Part shown: piece after piece, positions 52,769-61,799 of the stretch | Layout of the letters: every line of letters begins with the position of its first letter | How positions within the stretch are numbered: the first letter of the stretch is position 1 | Source of the DNA: Actinernus sp. WN-2022 | Lineage: Eukaryota > Cnidaria > Anthozoa > Actiniaria > Actinernidae | Length of the DNA: 64,000 nucleotides | Reading direction: 5' to 3' | NCBI GenBank assembly: GCA_030867875.1 | Contig: JAOWCC010001589.1 | Span: 143,751,745 to 143,815,744 of the forward strand | Translations under genes and position numbers: made by a program | The notes under the pieces: generated by a model | The model's database searches: none | What the model was told of the DNA's origin: nothing | What the model saw: the letters and a program-made list of their open reading frames with translations, nothing else

Positions 52769-53215
52769 CTAACCTTCCTTCTCGCTCCTCAAGGTAGCCA
52801 ACACCTCGTCGAGTGCATGGCTGAGAGACTCTCCGAGACCTTCCTCTGGTTCCATCACTCTTGGTTCCGCGGTCAATGCTACCTCAGCAGGCTCCTCCGG
52901 TTCCACCACGTTTGGCTCTGCAAGTTCCGCCTTTCTTGGATGTGGAGTTTCCTCTAGCGTCTTGCTGGACTTCTTAGCGCGTCCTACATAGACACCGGGA
53001 CATATCTTCTTGATAATGAGACGGTCGCATCCTGAGCAAAGCCCGGAACTCGTACGACATCCTTTACTGCACTTCGAGCACGGCATAAGTAGGGCACAGC
53101 CTTTTGAGATCTGGAAGTTGTGCTGGGCACAGAACTTCGATGCCTTCGAAACCTTCCTTGGGCATTTCGTGTCCTTTCCTCGCATCAACCAATCACAAGT
53201 TACTACCTCAGTCAT
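52769..53215 (-). CDS. Cys-rich zinc-binding protein
   Basis: 148 residues. The N-terminal 65 hold a dense cysteine cluster: Cys7, Cys18, Cys29, His32, Cys40, Cys46, Cys49, Cys53, Cys60 and Cys63 (KFCAQHNFQISKGCALLMPC, then SKCSKGCRTSSGLCSGC). These suggest two or three zinc sites. The C-terminal half is acidic and Pro/Glu-rich, probably disordered. I recall comparable short Cys-rich proteins in cnidarian Polinton-like elements. A TIR-derived module lies upstream (53330-53421). Role unknown: regulatory or nucleic-acid-binding. Confidence 0.6.
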   Translation of the reverse strand: MTEVVTCDWLMRGKDTKCPRKVSKASKFCAQHNFQISKGCALLMPCSKCSKGCRTSSGLCSGCDRLIIKKICPGVYVGRAKKSSKTLEETPHPRKAELAEPNVVEPEEPAEVALTAEPRVMEPEEGLGESLSHALDEVLATLRSEKEG

Positions 53216-53329
53216 TGCGGCGTCTACGTTTAGATTCTTCGGCTTGTTCGATCTGTATGGTGTTAATGCGTACTAAGATGACAACGTAAGCTAATATCGT
53301 GGAATAAAGAATATATACTAATACCATTC

Positions 53330-53421
53330 GGTGGTGATATACAGTATACTAATCACTCCTCTAACAGATACTCAAGTTTGGATTTTAGGTGTAAGAATGT
53401 CTAGGGACAATTTGGATGTTG
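53330..53421 (-). promoter_or_regulatory. Internal copy of the inner TIR, upstream of the Cys-rich gene
   Basis: On the minus strand it reads GACATTCTTACACCTAAAAT, CCAAACTTGAGTATCTG, TTAGAG and then GTATACTGTATATC. It corresponds to the inner TIR followed by the F-box gene leader. It is about 115-205 bp upstream of the 53215 ATG. Confidence 0.6.
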
Positions 53422-53430
53422 CGAGAGATC

Positions 53431-54117
53431 CTATATGGCAGCATAAGCATTCATATAGTAATCTAGTAGGGCATTTTCGTCCTCTATGGTGAGATGGGAG
53501 TTCTTAATGAGCCACTCAACGAGCCATTTAGCGGTATTAAGATGACCATTGCTACAGGCGCATAGTAGAGCATGATGAACGTATTCATACTCTATGGTTA
53601 TCTGAAAACGTCGAATGAGCCACTTAACGGTATTAAGATGACCATTCATACTGGCATCTAGTATAGCAAACACGACGGCTTTATCCTCTTTGGTGAACTG
53701 GAAGTTCTTAGTGAGCCACTTAGCGATATCAAGACGACCATCCTTACAGGCAGCGCATAGAACATGATCAGTGTGTCCATCCATTTTATCGAACCATAAG
53801 TTCTTAATGAGCCACTTAATAACATTAAGATTACCATGTTCACTGGCGTAGACAAGAGGAAAGCTATCGTCGATGTGGCTTGCGGAAATACCGAAAGTCC
53901 TAGCCAATTTGTCTCGATCGTTGTCATTACGAGTAGACCTAAGACCGAAAGTGAGAACTCGCGTGCGGAACTCTTGGTCTACGTTTTCGTAGCGCGCGAG
54001 AGATGCGGCATCGTTTAGGCGTTTCGACGTTCTTGCGACACTCGCGAACTATTCGGGGCCTGCATGCTCTACGATCTTGGTTAAGATTTCTAGAGGGAGG
54101 CACGATATATTATCCAT
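53431..54117 (-). pseudogene. F-box/ankyrin-repeat protein, stop-interrupted
   Basis: The ATG at 54117 begins MDNISCLPLEILTKIVEHAG, the start of an F-box (LPLEIL.KIV). A TAG at 54049-54051 then interrupts the frame, which stays open to 53431. After the stop come the rest of the F-box-like helix and four ankyrin units of the A..GHLN..KWL type (EHGNLNVIKWL, KDGRLDIAKWL, MNGHLNTVKWL, SNGHLNTAKWL). F-box proteins couple to SCF ubiquitin ligases through SKP1; ankyrin repeats select targets. In large DNA viruses such genes often counter host defence (known); here that is only inference. The stop makes this copy probably inactive. A truncated duplicate of its start lies by the left TIR. Confidence 0.75.
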
Positions 54118-54124
54118 AGTGGAA

Positions 54125-54195
54125 GAGATCGATATACTGTATAGTAATCATTTCTCTAATAGGTTATCAAGTTTGGATTCGGCTCGTTTGACTCG
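54125..54195 (-). promoter_or_regulatory. TIR-derived leader of the F-box gene
   Basis: The minus strand reads AATCCAAACTTGATAACCTA, TTAGAGAAATGATTACTATA and CAGTATATCGATCTC before the ATG. The first block aligns with the inner TIR; the whole aligns with 38653-38713 at the left end. Confidence 0.6.
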
Positions 54196-54249
54196 TAGAG
54201 ATCCAATTTTTTTTTTTTTTTTGCCCTCCATTACCTACGTACGTTCGGT

Positions 54250-54762
54250 TCACTCGTCTTCTGCGGCTGCGTCCACACTGGCACTATGCTTAGTATTGGC
54301 GGCATAAACGTCTCGTTGGTCGTATCTATTCTTCTTCAATGGTTGTCGTACTATGTCAATCTCAACATCTAGTGGGTATGAAAGTCCCATACTACTTGCA
54401 CAAATACTTGCGGCGTTGCAAATACCATCGTGAATAGAACCTGGTAGGATGAGTTTGCTTATGTTGTCGATGTTAAGAACGCTAGAGTTCTCATCGACGA
54501 GAGGTTCGTACGTAGTGTTGTCTCCGTCGGAGTACGACTTACTTTTGTCAAAGAATTGGCCGTTAGGTGTTCCTGTCTTGTAGTCGCATTTCATTCGCAT
54601 CCTCATTATAGGATTAGCCAATCGACCTCCAGCATTAACAGTAGAATTCATAGAAATAAACCGTTGAATCATTGGAGCTATCTTAGTATTGGGGACGATA
54701 ATGGCGTCGTCCTTTCCAGGTGGACTGCGCTTACGTGGATTGCGCTTACGTGGATTGCGCAT
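54250..54762 (-). CDS. Unknown accessory protein (170 aa)
   Basis: The open frame extends to 54933, but the part above 54788 overlaps the stop-interrupted gene at 54788-55228. I therefore place the start at ATG 54762 (MRNPRKRNPRKRSPPGKDDA); ATG 54888 is the alternative. It begins with a duplicated Arg/Lys-Asn-Pro motif, possibly a nuclear localisation or nucleic-acid-binding signal. It has PMIQRFISMNSTVNAGGRLA, LVDENSSVLNIDNISKLILP and an acidic/Ala end. No family recognised. It may be virion-associated or an accessory factor. Confidence 0.5.
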   Translation of the reverse strand: MRNPRKRNPRKRSPPGKDDAIIVPNTKIAPMIQRFISMNSTVNAGGRLANPIMRMRMKCDYKTGTPNGQFFDKSKSYSDGDNTTYEPLVDENSSVLNIDNISKLILPGSIHDGICNAASICASSMGLSYPLDVEIDIVRQPLKKNRYDQRDVYAANTKHSASVDAAAEDE

Positions 54763-54787
54763 GCAGATCTTTTTGTCTTCGATAAGT

Positions 54788-55228
54788 TTACTTACTTCGC
54801 GATCGAAAGCCCAATCTAGGTGTTCGACAAGTTTGAAAGTAGGACTTACATTGTAGCTTGTCGTCGGAAGGAAGATCCAATTCTCCATTGTCACTTTTCT
54901 TAATCGTGATTCCATCGTCCTCCGTACGTACAAAGTCGTTCCACTTCTGAAATTGTAGGCAAGGATGACGATCGCGTTTTTTGCCTACGTCTTATTCGTT
55001 GTATGGTGCTATCCGTCCCACGTGCTTTTCCCCTTCGAACCGAAAGACCGCCGGATGAGGTCCATCGCCAATGTCGAAGAATACGGAAACGTACTTGCAT
55101 CCGTTCGGTCCGTTCCTAGGATGGGTCCAGTCGAACGATATGACGGATCCATGCGATTGCCCATCTTCTTTGGCCCTTTCGAATGCTTCGACCACATCGC
55201 CTACGTTGAAAAGCTTTGAACTCGCCAT
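54788..55228 (-). pseudogene. Accessory gene interrupted by TAA (146 codons)
   Basis: It starts at ATG 55228 (MASSKLFNVGDVVEAFERAK), continues through SVISFDWTHPRNGPNGCKYV and stops at TAA 54992-54994. The same frame then continues with clearly protein-like sequence (HPCLQFQKWNDFVRTEDDGI, then LPSDDKLQCKSYFQTCRTPR) to a final TAA at 54788-54790. I remember a similar two-part sequence (NVGDVVEA.., QF..W..FVR..DEGI, QTCRTPR.GF) from uncharacterised cnidarian proteins. The small beta-rich N-terminus resembles a Tudor/SH3-like fold by pattern (NVGDVVEAF). A single nonsense mutation would explain the break; readthrough cannot be excluded. Confidence 0.6.
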
Positions 55229-55237
55229 TCTCTCTTC

Positions 55238-55366
55238 GGTATAACTATACGTTAGGATATCTCTAACAGATACTCAAGTTTGGATTTTTAGGTGCAAGAA
55301 TGTCTAGTGACAACTTGGGCTCTTCGGTATAACTATATCTTAGGATATCTCTAACAGATACTCAAG
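55238..55366 (-). promoter_or_regulatory. Duplicated TIR-derived promoter modules
   Basis: Two tandem versions of the ordered block AATCCAAACTTGAGTATCTG, TTAGAGATATCCTAA, TATAGTTATACCGAAGAG occur on the minus strand. One is at about 55238-55290, directly before the 55228 ATG. The other runs from about 55326 into the right TIR. Repeat period about 90 bp. Confidence 0.6.
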
Positions 55367-55568
55367 TTTGGATTCTTTAGGTGCAAGGATGTCTAGTGAC
55401 AATTTTGGGCAACACTGTGGATAAAGTAGTATGAACAATGGGGGTTCTGGAAAAACTTGGGAACAAGTTGTGCAAGGAAGTCAAAAAGTGGATTTCTGAA
55501 TTCACTTTTTGACTTCCTTGCACAACTTGTTCCCAAGGTGGGCCAGAACCCCCATTGTTCATACTACT
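55367..55568 (-). repeat. Right terminal inverted repeat
   Basis: The outer 144 bp (55425-55568) is the palindromic unit, identical in organisation to the left one and not flipped relative to it: the bulge CCCACC is again on the outer arm. The inner part (TTATCCACAGTGTTGCCC, then CAAAATTGTCACTAGACAT) continues the inverted match to the left TIR. Confidence 0.92.
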
Positions 55569-55573
55569 CACTG
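55569..55573. other. Target-site duplication CACTG, right
   Basis: Direct repeat of 38455-38459, immediately outside the right terminus ACTACT. Confidence 0.7.
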
Positions 55574-56093
55574 TCTTACAATAAATAACTTACAATAAAT
55601 CTGTATCACACAAACAACTTAAACAGGTTTATACTTAAATTGTTAAAAATAATAGACTAGTTTCTCACTCTCAAAAGATATATAAAACACCATCTGGCAT
55701 CTGCTAAAAATGCCAATTTGCATGTAACAACTGTAATTTATATATAGTCAACATATTTATTATACGACTTGGCGTTTTCGAGTGCAAATACGGGCTAAAA
55801 CGAGTGCAAATATGAGACGGTATTACACCGCTCGCAAACCGGTTTGCACAGGTTTATTCAACACTTAAAAGGTTTTGTAAGCGCGCGAGCCAATCGAAAT
55901 GGGGCTGTTTGAGTAACAGCCAATCAGCTTTTAGCGCGCGAAAAAAACTTTTCAGTGCGCGCCCGCCCCCGACGTGAGGCTGAGAGATTTCTTCTCTCGA
56001 GATTTCTTCTCTCAAGATTTTCTTCAAACAGAGCAGTAAGGTAAGCGAAAACAAACATGTTTTGTTCGTGTTAGCTGTCGTATAATAAACAAT
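55574..56093. other. Intronic DNA right of the virus
   Basis: AT-rich, with GAGTGCAAATA repeats at 55778-55812 and TCTCTCGAGATTTCTTCTCTC at about 55993-56013. No gene. Confidence 0.4.
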
Positions 56094-56231
56094 TTATTAC
56101 ACGAAGAGTTGTGTAATACAGCTGGGAATTTTTACTCGTCAATTTTATTTTTTTCTCGCCTTTCAGGCTCGAAAAAATAAAACTGACTCGTAAAAATACC
56201 CAGCCGTATTACACAACTTTCCGTGTAATAA
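56094..56231. mobile_element. Foldback MITE
   Basis: TTATTACACGAAGAGTTGTG on the left and CACAACTTTCCGTGTAATAA on the right, with a stem continuing through GGGAATTTTTACTCGTCA to a loop near 56155. Confidence 0.65.
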
Positions 56232-56754
56232 GCTCTTTATATCACTCAATAGAATAAATTTTGTACAATTCAAACATCTAAAATAACTGTAAAATAAACG
56301 CTACAATGTAACTATAAGCTATAAATAGTACAAAGTCAAATCACTCAAAGGAAGAATTATCTAGCTGAATCAGTGAATAACATGCTGTAATGACTCTTAT
56401 TTCAAAGTTATTTGCAACACAGCAGAAGAAACAGTTTGTAAACATGTTTATGGTAAAATAAATTGTAAATTCTGAACTTTAAACTGTAAACTGATAACAA
56501 AACTAGTGAGAAAAACATCCATAGTTCATACCTTCACTCCGGGATCTTGATCTGTGCAAAGCTGCCAAACCGGAACCATTTAAGTGCCAATCCTGTCACT
56601 AAGTAAATCTAAGCCTTATGATTGGCTAAAATAGCGGATAGTACAAAATACGCAAATAAATAATTATTTTGAATGAAAAAAGTAACAATATAAACGCTGT
56701 TTGAGAATAAATATGTATAAAAATAAATAAGTACATGATTCTCGGAGTCTCTCA

Positions 56755-57330
56755 TCCATGAGACACAATGTCTGGTTTTTGACTCAACAACACGGCAATT
56801 CCGCGTGATCTTCGTGGGAAGTGTTGACTTGTAGTTCATTCACGCTACTCGGCTTTTCTGGAAAATGGAAAAGGGCTATCAAATAAAATATTCTGGAGTT
56901 CTTTTATTAATGGATCCATTTTCAAAGGTTAGGAGATTCGAGTATCTACAATTCCACGACACACAAGCATGACATTTTCCGCGAACTGATTTCAATAATC
57001 AATTAAATTAGATAGGGTTAATAATTGTCAGTGAGTGTTTGTTTATGCAGGCCAGTGTTTGTTTTGATCACAGCAAGCATTTTTCTAAAGCCAAATTTTA
57101 GATACCTTCCGAATAAAATTTAAAGTTATTTCATTTTCGTTTCGTGTCTGAAGAATTTCACCTGATGTGGGAAATGCTTTGATTCAATCTCAAAACGCCG
57201 AGTTGAGAAGTTTTGGCTGTTTTCCAAATTGTTATATAATGCCGCGAGATAGTGTCAATTAAGTTTTCGTTATAGTATTATGACTCCATCACTTTGTGAT
57301 GAGTTTAATAATAAAATATCCCGTCAGCTA
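56755..57330 (+). repeat. Dispersed ~600-bp repeat, copy b
   Basis: Same orientation and block order as 29840-30440 (TGTCTGGTTTTTGACTCAAC, AAATATTCTGGAGTTCTTTT, TTTCACCTGATGTGGGAAAT). The virus lies between the two copies. Confidence 0.6.
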
Positions 57331-57571
57331 AAGTATGTTTTATTACGCTCGGCAAATTCCAAAGAGCGATCGCTTGAAAACAAGTACATGTACAATTACG
57401 AAGGCGATACTTTTGCGGCGAATTTTCAGCCAATTTTTAACACCCTTCTAAGCAAATAAAGTCGCTCTTATAGAAGAATTCATCTCCGTTGCTACAAATG
57501 GCGGCGATTGCCATTAATCCCTAACTGCCCTTTTCGCTGTAAAAATCAGCAATTTCGCCGAACGAGACCTA

Positions 57572-57705
57572 AGATCTTGGCAAGATCTTGTAAGATCTTA
57601 CAAGATCTTGCCAAGATCTTGCCAAGATCTTGCCAAGATCTTGCCAAGATAAGATCTTAGCAAGATCTTGCAAGATCTTGCAAGATCTTGCAAGATTCTC
57701 AACCT
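57572..57705. repeat. AGATCTTGCA decamer repeats
   Basis: About ten CAAGATCTTG/GCCAAGATCTT units ending at CAAGATTCTCAACCTGGG, the reverse complement of the phrase starting the 33.0-33.2 kb tracts. The open frame across it is an artefact. Confidence 0.75.
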
Positions 57706-58543
57706 GGGCACATGTACATGTACATGTAGATGAGCAGGAAGTCTCGGAGAAAATCAGAAGCTCGAAAAAACAACACAGCAAGACGAAACGTAATGATTTG
57801 GACTAATCCTGTAAAGCATCTGTTTTGACACCACTACAAACATTCAAATAGCCTACATTACATCCGAAGTAAACCCTGCTGGTTAAGTCTGTCTGTGTAA
57901 CAGTGACCCAAAGCTTGTTCCAACCTGCTGCGTGGTTTCAGGATTATTTATAATCAAGTTTGATTGGCTTTTACTGATGTCCATTCTTACATGTCCTCTG
58001 GTTGGCTATTGACAGCTGTCAACAGCCTTGTGCAATTGATATGACTGCAGGCAGTTGAACAGAGGCTGCTCTGTTGAAACTAGTCATTTGCATGCAAGAC
58101 AGCTGTTTACTTGGAAATTCTAGCCATAGACAAGCTTGTTGTTTACCTGTGTTTTACTATCATAGATGGTTAGGTTTATTTAAACTTTGGGTTAGATTTT
58201 GATCTAAGTAATTTCACTTAATAGACTGCGTGTGGTTTAGTGTCAACCAATCAGTAGGAAACTTCCAGAAGACTTTATAGAATCCATATCCATCAAGACA
58301 AAATACTTGTTCGAGGATCATACAAACAAATCTCCCATGCAGCTTGGAATATATATGTAGTCTGTGTCACATCTGACTCTTGTCAACTGCTCTTGTTCTA
58401 GCAAATAAATATCAATTACAAACTGATATTGTACAGATGTCATTGCTCTTCTCAACATGTAAAGCTGCCATGTTTTGAAATGTAAATTAGGCAAAAGTAA
58501 AAGTAATTATTATATGAGATAAATTTACTCTCTTTTTCAATAG

Positions 58544-58581
58544 GGTTATGTCAGTTGTTCCACCAACAAGAAAAAAGAAAG
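58544..58581 (+). CDS. Host RRM protein, exon 3
   Basis: The acceptor CTCTCTTTTTCAATAG ends at 58543 and the donor GTAATG starts at 58582; the exon is 38 nt. In phase with exon 2 it supplies R/VMSVVPPTRKKK, which fits RRM beta-4 (..LDNR.VMSVV). The pyrimidine tract and the fit to the fold support it, despite the 29.4 kb intron. Ends in phase 1. Confidence 0.6.
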
Positions 58582-59432
58582 GTAATGTAAACTATGTATT
58601 TGATATACATGTACATTGTAAGATAAACTTACATGTTAGCACCCAGTTGTTTGAAGCAAGGGTAAGTACTAGCTACCCCAGGGTTAAATTTGCTAACCTG
58701 AGACCTGTTAAAATTTACACATTACAGTTACAGATTTAGTACTATCCAAGGGATTAAAGTTACCCTTTCTTCAAACAGCCATGTCAAGATGTTCAGTAAA
58801 TATGTTTCTAATGATTGCATTATTATTGCAAATAAAATGAATACTTCCGAAATCAGTGGAGTGTCTTTTACTCAAAATATAAAAGAGACATTTATACCAT
58901 GTTTTGTCTTGTGATATCTATGCTGAGGACTGTTATGCAGGACAAAAAGGAATTTGGCCTCACATGGTAACGAGCACTGCTCTTTACATACATGTACATG
59001 TATGTATATGTTGTAGTTGAAATTGACCATTCAGTTCAATTTGACCATGGGTCAAAACAAGCTAGTTCAATTTGACCTGGTCAATTCAAACTACAATGTA
59101 GGTCAATTTGACCCAGTCAAAACAAACTACCGTATTCACTCACGGATAAGCCGCACCCAGAGTTTTATAGCAGCTTGATTCAGGGGAAAAAGTTTTTTTG
59201 ACATTTTATAAACCTTCATCAGACTTTCAAACAAACAAATGAATGTTGAAAATAATTATGGGTACTAAGTAATATAAGAATAGGCATAGAACTCTTTAAC
59301 TTATTCTTAAAACTTAAGTCAGAGACAGCCCATGCTTCATAGTCATAGTCCAGATCGTTCCATAATTTAACACCTCTGTAATGAAAAGTCTTTTGGCCTG
59401 AGGTGGTTTTATTAAAGCGGAATTTGCAAGGA
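58582..59432. other. Intronic DNA
   Basis: CAATTTGACC repeats in direct and inverted form lie at 59015-59120. No gene supported. Confidence 0.4.
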
Positions 59433-59437
59433 GTTAT

Positions 59438-60750
59438 TGTAACGAGATGCCTCGTTAATGACGTGGCTCAGAGACAGTAATCCACATACAATGTAGGTAT
59501 CGAGGCATGCATACGGAGAGCACGCAATACCCTCAAGGAATTCGCAGCGAGACTGGTCCAAAGTGGCTGTTGACCTTTGCCAGCTGGATGGACGGACACT
59601 ACTAGTCATCTCTGATTATTACAGTAATTTTGTTGACAGAGGTAGCTCGCGTGACTGTTTTAAACTCGAAGGGTATCATCAAGGAGCTAAAGGCAGTCTT
59701 TGCGAGATTTGGGATTCCAGATGTCCTGGTCACGGATAACGGGCCACAGTTCGCGTCCACAGAATTCTCACTCTTTGCGCGGACCTGGGGTTTTGACCAC
59801 ATGACGTCATTGCCCACATGGCAAAGCTGAGAATGCAGTGAAAACTGTCAAACTGTTGTTCAAAAAGTGGAAAGAGTCTGGACAATCTGAGTATTTGGCA
59901 CTGTTAGACTGGCGGAACACTCCAACCGAGGGAGTCGGCACGAGCCCGGTTCAGCGGTTAAAATGGGCCGTCGATGCAAGACCCTTCTACCGGTTGCAGG
60001 CACACTCCTGAAGCCCCGCTACGACACCGAGGCGGATGCGAAAGCACTGGCAGGGATGAAGCAGTGTCAGGAGCACTATTATAACAGGAGCGCAAAACCA
60101 CTCAAGCCAATCACCCCAGGTGAGACAGTGCGTATGAAACTGCCTGGTGATGACAAATGGACACAAGGCACTTGCACAGCAAAGCAGGCCAACCGGAGTT
60201 ACATGGTGAAGGTGGGAGACGCAGAGTACAGGCGTAACCGTAGACACATACAGAAGACCAACGAGCCACCAATCCTAGAGGTACCTGATACCACTGAGGA
60301 GCCTCCAGCGGCACCCGAACCAGGCCAATACCTACCGCGTACGGGTCGCTCACCTGGGAAACAAACAGGCGACAACGCTGGGCCCCGGAGATCCAGCCGC
60401 ACACGCCAAGCCCGAGCTTGGCACAATGACTACGAGGTGACAGCACCATAGCTGGTCACATACACTGTTAACAGTCTAGTGCATAGTATCTTATCACTTA
60501 TTGTATACATTGTATATTGTATCTATGATTTGTTTTGTTTAAAAGGGAAAGATGTAACGAGATGCCTCGTTAATGGTGTGGCTCAGAGACAGTAATCCAA
60601 CACCCCTGTTATTTGATTCAATCAATGTTGATTCAGACCATTAAGACACACGCATGGGAGTTCGAAGTCTAAAAACAATCACTTGGAATTAAACTATATA
60701 TTCAAGTCCTATACGTTTGAGATTGTACTCTGTTCTACAACATCTTTACA
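59438..60750 (+). mobile_element. Truncated Ty3/Gypsy LTR element
   Basis: It begins with 49 bp of LTR (TGTAACGAGATGCCTCGTTA) joined to integrase sequence and ends with a complete 198-bp LTR (60553-60750, TG...CA). A polypurine tract AAAAGGGAAAGA precedes the 3' LTR. GTTAT is duplicated on both sides (59433-59437 and 60751-60755). Most of the internal region (gag, protease, RT) is deleted. Confidence 0.85.
59520..60451 (+). pseudogene. Gypsy integrase, C-terminal part, frame-broken
   Basis: Pieces in different frames give WSKVAVDLCQLDGR / LLVISDYYSNF (first catalytic Asp region). Then FVDRG-like sequence and GIIKELKAVFARFGIPDVLV with TDNGPQFAS (second Asp) follow. After a break comes QRLKWAVDARP or, in the long frame from 59963, LPVAGTLLKPRYDTEADAKA, with PGETVRMKLPGDDKWTQGTC and a Ser/Arg-rich tail. 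These are the core and the GPY/F-type C-terminus of Ty3/Gypsy integrases. Frameshifts at about 59625 and 59815 make it non-functional. Confidence 0.8.
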
Positions 60751-60755
60751 GTTAT

Positions 60756-61272
60756 GGTTACGAGTGAGGCGTTGGTGAACATCAAAGTGTTTCTTAAACT
60801 TATCACATATAAAGTAAGATGGGGCAAGATTATTGATACACTTGTAAGATTATTGATACAGTGATACAACCCTGGTAAAATCAGATATATTGTACAATAT
60901 AATTACATGTACATATACGTACCCTCCATATGTACAAATCAGTGTTACCATGTGAGACCATTAATTAATTCCTTTGTATTTCACATAACATTCCTTTGCG
61001 TAGACTTAACCAGATTTGTCGCATAAATGTCTCTTTTACTTTGAGAAAATGACTACTGATTCCATAACTTACCTTATCTTCAGGCCTTTATTTGTTAAGT
61101 TTAGAGAGACCTCCAGTATATTTTGATTAACATGTAAATCCTGAGAACAGCCTCATGTACATGTATTTTAGTACCAAAAAACCAAAGGAATGCAGATTTT
61201 AATAACTTTAAATTTAGAAAAAAATGATAATGAAATTGCCAGTCAATATTTATCTTTCACTTTAATTCCCAG
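60756..61272. other. Intronic DNA
   Basis: AT-rich; GTAAGATTATTGATACA is tandemly repeated at about 60827-60860. No gene. Confidence 0.4.
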
Positions 61273-61307
61273 GAAGTTATTCACGTATCGAAGAAACATC
61301 TCTTGAG
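61273..61307 (+). CDS. Host RRM protein, exon 4
   Basis: The acceptor TTTAATTCCCAG ends at 61272 and the donor GTGAGA starts at 61308; the exon is 35 nt. It joins exon 3 in phase, giving GSYSRIEETSLE, and ends at phase 0. Short exons of this size are plausible for a C-terminal tail. Moderately supported. Confidence 0.5.
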
Positions 61308-61740
61308 GTGAGAGTATATAATCTACAGCATAGACAAAAATTGAGTCAATAGATACAATGTACTATCCACATTTAAAAAATAATTATAATACATGTGTAT
61401 TAGTTTGTACATGTATTATACAGGAATGTGTGAGAGAGATATACATGACTACATGAAAGTCAAATAATTTTATGGCAGCATGTTCAAGTGCAATGAATTA
61501 ATATCTACTCATGACGTTTTTAATACACGTATCTTTGTCTGTCATGCCCTGGGTTGTGACTTTATCAGTAGGTGATTGTGGTTTCAATTTCAATTTTGAC
61601 AAAGTTTAATATTTTCAGCACCTCTAAAAGATCAAGAGTCTACTTTATACTAAAAAGTGCAGCATAAAGCTATTTCATTGTCAATGAAAAGCCTGAAGAT
61701 GGAATATGCATGTGTATTGATCACTAAATATTTTAAACAG

Positions 61741-61794
61741 TTGTGCTTTGAATTTGACATCCATATGGATGGCAGATCTCAGAATCAACATTGA
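61741..61794 (+). CDS. Host RRM protein, possible terminal exon
   Basis: After TTTTAAACAG the phase-0 frame reads LCFEFDIHMDGRSQNQH and stops at TGA 61792-61794. Two AATAAA signals follow within 100 bp. The acceptor has a weak pyrimidine tract, so this is the least certain exon. The total coding length would be 642 nt (213 residues). Confidence 0.4.
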   Translation: MCFEFDIHMDGRSQNQH

Positions 61795-61799
61795 AGAAG

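Larger units (their letters stand above)
38460..55568. mobile_element. Maverick/Polinton-class endogenous virus, 17.1 kb
   Basis: A complete element between inverted repeats. It encodes a protein-primed PolB, a retrovirus-type integrase, an A32/FtsK-like packaging ATPase, a probable double jelly-roll capsid protein, a penton-like candidate, several membrane proteins and a TFIIB-like factor. This gene set defines Mavericks/Polintons and adintoviruses (established knowledge). I did not find a recognisable adenovirus-type (Ulp1-like) protease. Codon-dense, higher-GC sequence contrasts with the AT-rich, repeat-filled intron around it. Several genes are broken (capsid frame, F-box/ankyrin, the 55.2 kb gene), so this copy is likely defective on its own. 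Confidence 0.92.

Noticed and set aside
54763..54933. N-terminal extension of the 54250 gene to 54933
   Set aside because: This stretch overlaps in another frame the conserved-looking end of the stop-interrupted 55228 gene and begins without an ATG supported by a leader motif.
38460..55568. Element ends defined as TG...CA as in retroviral LTRs
   Set aside because: Shifting the ends outward by two bases gives TG..CA but destroys the CACTG duplication. AG-starting ends agree with Polintons.
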